Source of the DNA: Kiritimatiellales bacterium
GTDB taxonomy: Bacteria > Verrucomicrobiota > Kiritimatiellia > Kiritimatiellales > Pontiellaceae
NCBI GenBank assembly: GCA_013042165.1
Contig: JABDQT010000300.1
Location: forward strand, 1 to 17,029
Reading direction: 5' to 3'
Length of the DNA stretch: 17,029 bases
Every line of letters begins with the position of its first letter. Position 1 is the stretch's first letter. Under the pieces are notes generated by a model. It was not told where the DNA came from. It searched no databases and was given only the letters and a program-made list of their open reading frames with translations. The position numbers and the translations under genes were made by a program. Shown here piece after piece: positions 14,308 to 17,029 of the stretch.

Positions 14308-15687
14308 TCAGATATGCTCTACTAGGTATTGCTTAACGGCGTCGACATGGTTGGCGATGGAGTCGCAGCGGGTTTCGGCATCGGCCAGCGCATCGAGCGT
14401 CGGGTGATGCACGGCTTCGCCGGTGGCATCGATGATCGCCTGGGTGAATTTGGCCGGATGGGCCGTGGCGAGGCAGATGGTCGGAACATCGGCAGATCTG
14501 TGAGCTTCGGCCACCAGCACCCCGACGGCGGTGTGCGGATCAAGCACATAGCCAAACTGCTCCTTGTAGCGCTTGATGGTTGCGAGCGTTGAAGCCGTGT
14601 CGCCTCGACCAGCCACGAACAGGTCGTCGACCACGCCGTTTTCATTCACATCGACGGCCAGCGTTCCGCTTTTCTTAAAACCATCCAGGAGCGCAACGAC
14701 TTTTTCTGGCTCCTGACCCGCGCGGTAGTAGAGGTAGCGCTCGAAGTTGCTGGCTACCTGAATATCCATCGACGGGCTGATGGTCGGAACCACATCGGCC
14801 ATGCCGTAGATCCCGGTGTTGAAAAAGCGCGAGAGAATATCATTTTCGTTGGTGGCCAGAATCAGCTTGCTGATCGGCAGGCCCATGCGCTGCGCAAGAT
14901 AGCCGGCAAGAATGTCGCCAAAGTTGCCGGTCGGCACCGAGAACTGCACCGTGTTGGTGCCGGTCTTTTCCATGACCTGAAACGCGGAGTAGAAATAGTA
15001 GACGGTCTGTGCAAGCACCCGTGCCCAGTTGACCGAGTTGACTGCCCCGAGTGCATACTCGGTCTTGAAGTCCACGTCGGCAAACGTGGTTTTCATGATG
15101 TGCTGGCAGTCGTCGAAGGTGCCGTCGACCGCAAGGTTGAAGACATTGCGGTCGAGTACGCTGGTCATCTGCTTTTCCTGCAGGGGACTGGTACGGCCGG
15201 CCGGATGCATGATGAAGATATTGATCTTGGGTTTGCCGCGCACGCCGTGGATGGCCGCACTGCCGGTGTCGCCGCTGGTGGCACCGAGAATATTTAAAGT
15301 TCCGCCGCGTTGTTCGAGGATGTACTCGAACAAGTTGCCGAGCAACTGCAGTGCAACATCCTTGAACGCCAGCGTCGGGCCGTGGAACAGCTCCAATATG
15401 TGGAAGTCCCCTATTTCAACCGTTGGAGCCACCTCGGGGTGCTCGAACGTGGCATAGCTGTTATTGATCAGTTTTTTCAGGTCATCGGACGGAATGTCGG
15501 TGGCGAACAGGCTGATGACCTCATAGGCCAGATCCTGAAAAGAAAGTTTCGCCCATGCCGCCAGCCTGTCGCCGACATCCGGCAGCGACGCCGGCAAGAG
15601 CAGGCCGCCATCGGGGGCCAGACCGGTCATAACCGCTTCCTGAAACTCCACGGGCTTCATCTGCCCGCGCGTACTGATGTATTTCAT
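14308..15687 (-). CDS. thrC: threonine synthase
   Basis: PLP enzyme that converts O-phosphohomoserine to threonine, the last step of threonine synthesis, in the cytoplasm. The 459-aa product starts with the typical M-K-Y-I-S-T-R-G, followed by G-L-A-P-D-G-G-L-L-L-P at 22-32. Lys109 in HGPTLAFKD forms the Schiff base, and G-A-T-S-G-D-T-G-S-A near 144-153 with the later S-V-P-T-G-N-F-G-D holds the cofactor phosphate. The ATG at 15687 has GAGGGG 6 bp upstream. Downstream, 107 bp separate it from the LolC/E-like gene on the same strand. No clear terminator lies there: a CCTCC/GGAGG hairpin is present but is followed by A's, not T's, on this strand, so read-through into the lipid operon is possible. 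It is divergent from the serine acetyltransferase gene across 120 AT-rich bases with no promoter that I trust. Confidence 0.97.
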   Translation of the reverse strand: MKYISTRGQMKPVEFQEAVMTGLAPDGGLLLPASLPDVGDRLAAWAKLSFQDLAYEVISLFATDIPSDDLKKLINNSYATFEHPEVAPTVEIGDFHILELFHGPTLAFKDVALQLLGNLFEYILEQRGGTLNILGATSGDTGSAAIHGVRGKPKINIFIMHPAGRTSPLQEKQMTSVLDRNVFNLAVDGTFDDCQHIMKTTFADVDFKTEYALGAVNSVNWARVLAQTVYYFYSAFQVMEKTGTNTVQFSVPTGNFGDILAGYLAQRMGLPISKLILATNENDILSRFFNTGIYGMADVVPTISPSMDIQVASNFERYLYYRAGQEPEKVVALLDGFKKSGTLAVDVNENGVVDDLFVAGRGDTASTLATIKRYKEQFGYVLDPHTAVGVLVAEAHRSADVPTICLATAHPAKFTQAIIDATGEAVHHPTLDALADAETRCDSIANHVDAVKQYLVEHI

Positions 15688-15807
15688 TCTGAACCCCTCA
15701 AAAACATGAATCGGGATATTTAATGATGCACCATCCGTATTAAAGAATAAAATTGCCTAGGGCGCGCATGATCGCTAGCTTGTGCAACGATGTAATCGGG
15801 AATTTTT

Positions 15808-16749
15808 ATGGATCTGTTTAAGCAAATTGAACAAACCGCAGACAAGCTGGTGCCGCTCTACGCGCAGCAGGATGCCGATCTGCCGGATCGCCCCTTGTGG
15901 GAGCATCCGGAAATCGATCAGGTGATCGAGACCCTGCGTTTGCTGTCGGATGTCCTCTTTCCCGGCAAGCACATCCCGGAGCCCGTTGACTTCAAACGCT
16001 TTTTTCTGAAACAGCTCAAAAACACAGCTGAAATTCTACAACAGGAAATCGAGAAGGCCCTTCCTTTCCGGTGGATGGGTGCCGCCGACCTGCATGAAAA
16101 ACGGGCACCGATCGACAATCTCTTTGAGGCTTCGACCGAAATCGTTAATCAATTCCTCCAAACGGTTCCGGCAATCCGAGCCATGCTGATTGATGATGTG
16201 GTCGCCTCTTATAATGGCGATCCCGCCGCCCTGAGCTATGCCGAGGTCAAGTTGGCCTACCCCGGTCTCGTGGCCATTACTTCGCATCGCATCGCCCACG
16301 AACTCTACACGCTCGATGTCCCGCTGATTCCGCGCATCATGAGTGAATACACCCACTCCCTCACCGGTATCGACATCCATCCGGGTGCAACCATCGGCAA
16401 GGGCTTCTTCATCGACCACGGAACCGGTGTCGTCATCGGGGAAACCTGCCATATCGGCGACAACGTCAAGCTCTACCAGGGCGTGACCCTGGGAGCCAAA
16501 AGCTTTCCGCTCGATGAACACGGCCGGCCCATCAAACACATTCAGCGCCATCCGACCGTCGAGGATGGCGTGGTGGTCTATGCCAACAGCACCATTCTCG
16601 GTGGCGATACCGTGATTGGCCGCGGCACCACTGTGGCCGGCAACGTTTTTCTCATGAAAAGCACCCCGCCGAACAGCCTGGTCACACGCAATGAAGAGGG
16701 CGTTTCCATTCGCACCCGCACCACACTGGAATATGGCGGCGGCATCTAG
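15808..16749 (+). CDS. cysE: serine O-acetyltransferase
   Basis: Transfers acetyl from acetyl-CoA to serine, the first step of cysteine synthesis. The 313-aa product has an all-helical N-terminal domain (1-180), longer than in the short Bacillus-type enzymes, and a left-handed beta-helix of hexapeptide repeats (185-285). Asp189 in DIHP and His204 in IDHGTG match the catalytic pair of E. coli CysE with the same 15-residue spacing. The acetyl-CoA region contains G-V-T-L-G-A near 225-230. The chain ends E-Y-G-G-G-I, close to the E-Y-G-D-G-I tail whose terminal Ile inserts into CysK (cysteine synthase), so complex formation is likely, although no cysK is in the window. Only a weak ribosome site (GGGA) precedes the ATG. 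The symbol epsC is also used for this type. Confidence 0.95.
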   Translation: MDLFKQIEQTADKLVPLYAQQDADLPDRPLWEHPEIDQVIETLRLLSDVLFPGKHIPEPVDFKRFFLKQLKNTAEILQQEIEKALPFRWMGAADLHEKRAPIDNLFEASTEIVNQFLQTVPAIRAMLIDDVVASYNGDPAALSYAEVKLAYPGLVAITSHRIAHELYTLDVPLIPRIMSEYTHSLTGIDIHPGATIGKGFFIDHGTGVVIGETCHIGDNVKLYQGVTLGAKSFPLDEHGRPIKHIQRHPTVEDGVVVYANSTILGGDTVIGRGTTVAGNVFLMKSTPPNSLVTRNEEGVSIRTRTTLEYGGGI

Positions 16750-16756
16750 CAGAAAA

Positions 16757-16795
16757 GTCCCGTAAAAAAACACTAGACTTGAACGGGGCCTTTCC
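16757..16795 (+). terminator. possible weak terminator after cysE
   Basis: GTCCCGT (16757-16763) can pair with ACGGGGC (16783-16789) with one G-U pair across a 19-base loop, followed by CCTTTCCC. The long loop and poor T-run make it a weak intrinsic terminator. It overlaps the candidate rpmI promoter. Confidence 0.25.
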
Positions 16796-16802
16796 CTATA
16801 AA
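16774..16802 (+). promoter_or_regulatory. candidate sigma-70 promoter for rpmI
   Basis: TAGACT (16774-16779, 4/6) and TATAAA (16797-16802, 5/6) are separated by 17 bp; transcription would start near 16809, leaving a leader of about 60 nt before the rpmI ATG. Such a leader could hold an autoregulatory site, but I see no conserved structure in it. Confidence 0.5.
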
Positions 16803-16868
16803 CACTCCTCTTTTGCGCGATTCCCCAATCCCGCAGAGGGTTAAATTTATTAAACGGACGGTGTTACC

Positions 16869-17029
16869 ATGCCTAAAATGAAAACAAAAAAGTGTGCTGC
16901 CAAACGGTTTAGCAAAACCGGTACAGGCAAGCTAAAGCGCAATCACATGGGTGGAAGCCACATCCTTTCAAACAAGAATCGTAAACAGAAACGGAAACTG
17001 CGCAGTCAGGATATCGTCGATCAGGCCGA
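16869..17029 (+). CDS. rpmI: 50S ribosomal protein L35, partial (cut by window end)
   Basis: Small basic protein of the large ribosomal subunit. Fifty-three codons are visible of the usual 64-66; the gene runs off the window edge. The N-terminus M-P-K-M-K-T-K-K and the following [10 protein letters not shown] and [10 protein letters not shown] motifs are characteristic of L35. A GGACGGTG stretch 5-12 bp before the ATG is a modest ribosome site. In most bacteria infC lies just upstream and rplT downstream; here cysE is upstream and infC is absent, and rplT would lie outside the window. Confidence 0.95.
   Translation, partial: MPKMKTKKCAAKRFSKTGTGKLKRNHMGGSHILSNKNRKQKRKLRSQDIVDQA

Noticed and set aside
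13091..14407. 438-codon open frame on the + strand opposite the LolC/E-like gene
   Set aside because: It lies antisense to a clear membrane protein gene. Its translation is rich in His, Gln and Arg with no domain, as expected from the complement of hydrophobic codons.
15688..15807. Promoters for thrC and cysE in their shared 120-bp spacer
   Set aside because: TTGCCT at 15753 has only a 3/6 match (TAGCTT) at 17 bp, and TGTAAT at 15791 is too close to the cysE ATG; none is convincing.

Overview
This is a 17 kb chromosomal, housekeeping-type segment of a Gram-negative bacterium. Evidence for an outer membrane and periplasm: a LolC/E-type permease, an MlaE-MlaF-MlaD lipid transport set, a full-length DsbD-like thiol reductase and two proteins with twin-arginine leaders. 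GC is moderate (mid-50s % by eye) and base use looks even, with no sign of recent transfer, prophage, IS element or CRISPR. Gene content and style resemble the PVC group (Verrucomicrobia/Kiritimatiellota), but that placement is an impression from protein style and rests on no marker in the window.

Layout. 19-1059 (-): Tat-exported aldo/keto reductase. 1287-4563 (+): tig, clpP, clpX, the classic folding/proteolysis cluster, with candidate promoters before tig and before clpP. 4649-5425 (+): Tat-exported DUF3108 protein with its own promoter, meeting end to end the dsbD-like gene (5432-7021, -). 7099-8475 (+): CCA-adding enzyme/poly(A) polymerase family with an HD domain, divergent from dsbD across a 77-bp spacer that holds a perfect 12-bp palindrome.

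14197 down to 8494 (-): a tightly packed six-gene operon with start/stop overlaps or very short gaps. In transcription order: LolC/E-type permease, a secreted protein built of about 18 short aromatic 'WPLY' repeats, MlaE permease, MlaF ATPase, MlaD/MCE protein, and a zinc-ribbon membrane protein with two predicted OB-like domains. All genes point to lipid or lipoprotein traffic across the envelope. MlaF can power MlaE/MlaD, but no LolD ATPase is present for the LolC/E protein. The repeat protein and the zinc-ribbon/OB protein are the two parts I cannot place in a described system, and they are the best candidates for something new. thrC (14308-15687, -) lies 107 bp upstream on the same strand and might be co-transcribed.

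15808-16749 (+): serine acetyltransferase (cysE/epsC type), divergent from thrC. 16869 to the end (+): start of rpmI (ribosomal protein L35), cut by the window edge, with a good promoter of its own and no infC in front of it.

No tRNA, rRNA or recognisable structured RNA was found. The longest non-coding stretch is 227 bp (1060-1286). All coordinates come from reading the sequence; promoter and operator calls are matches to consensus made by eye.
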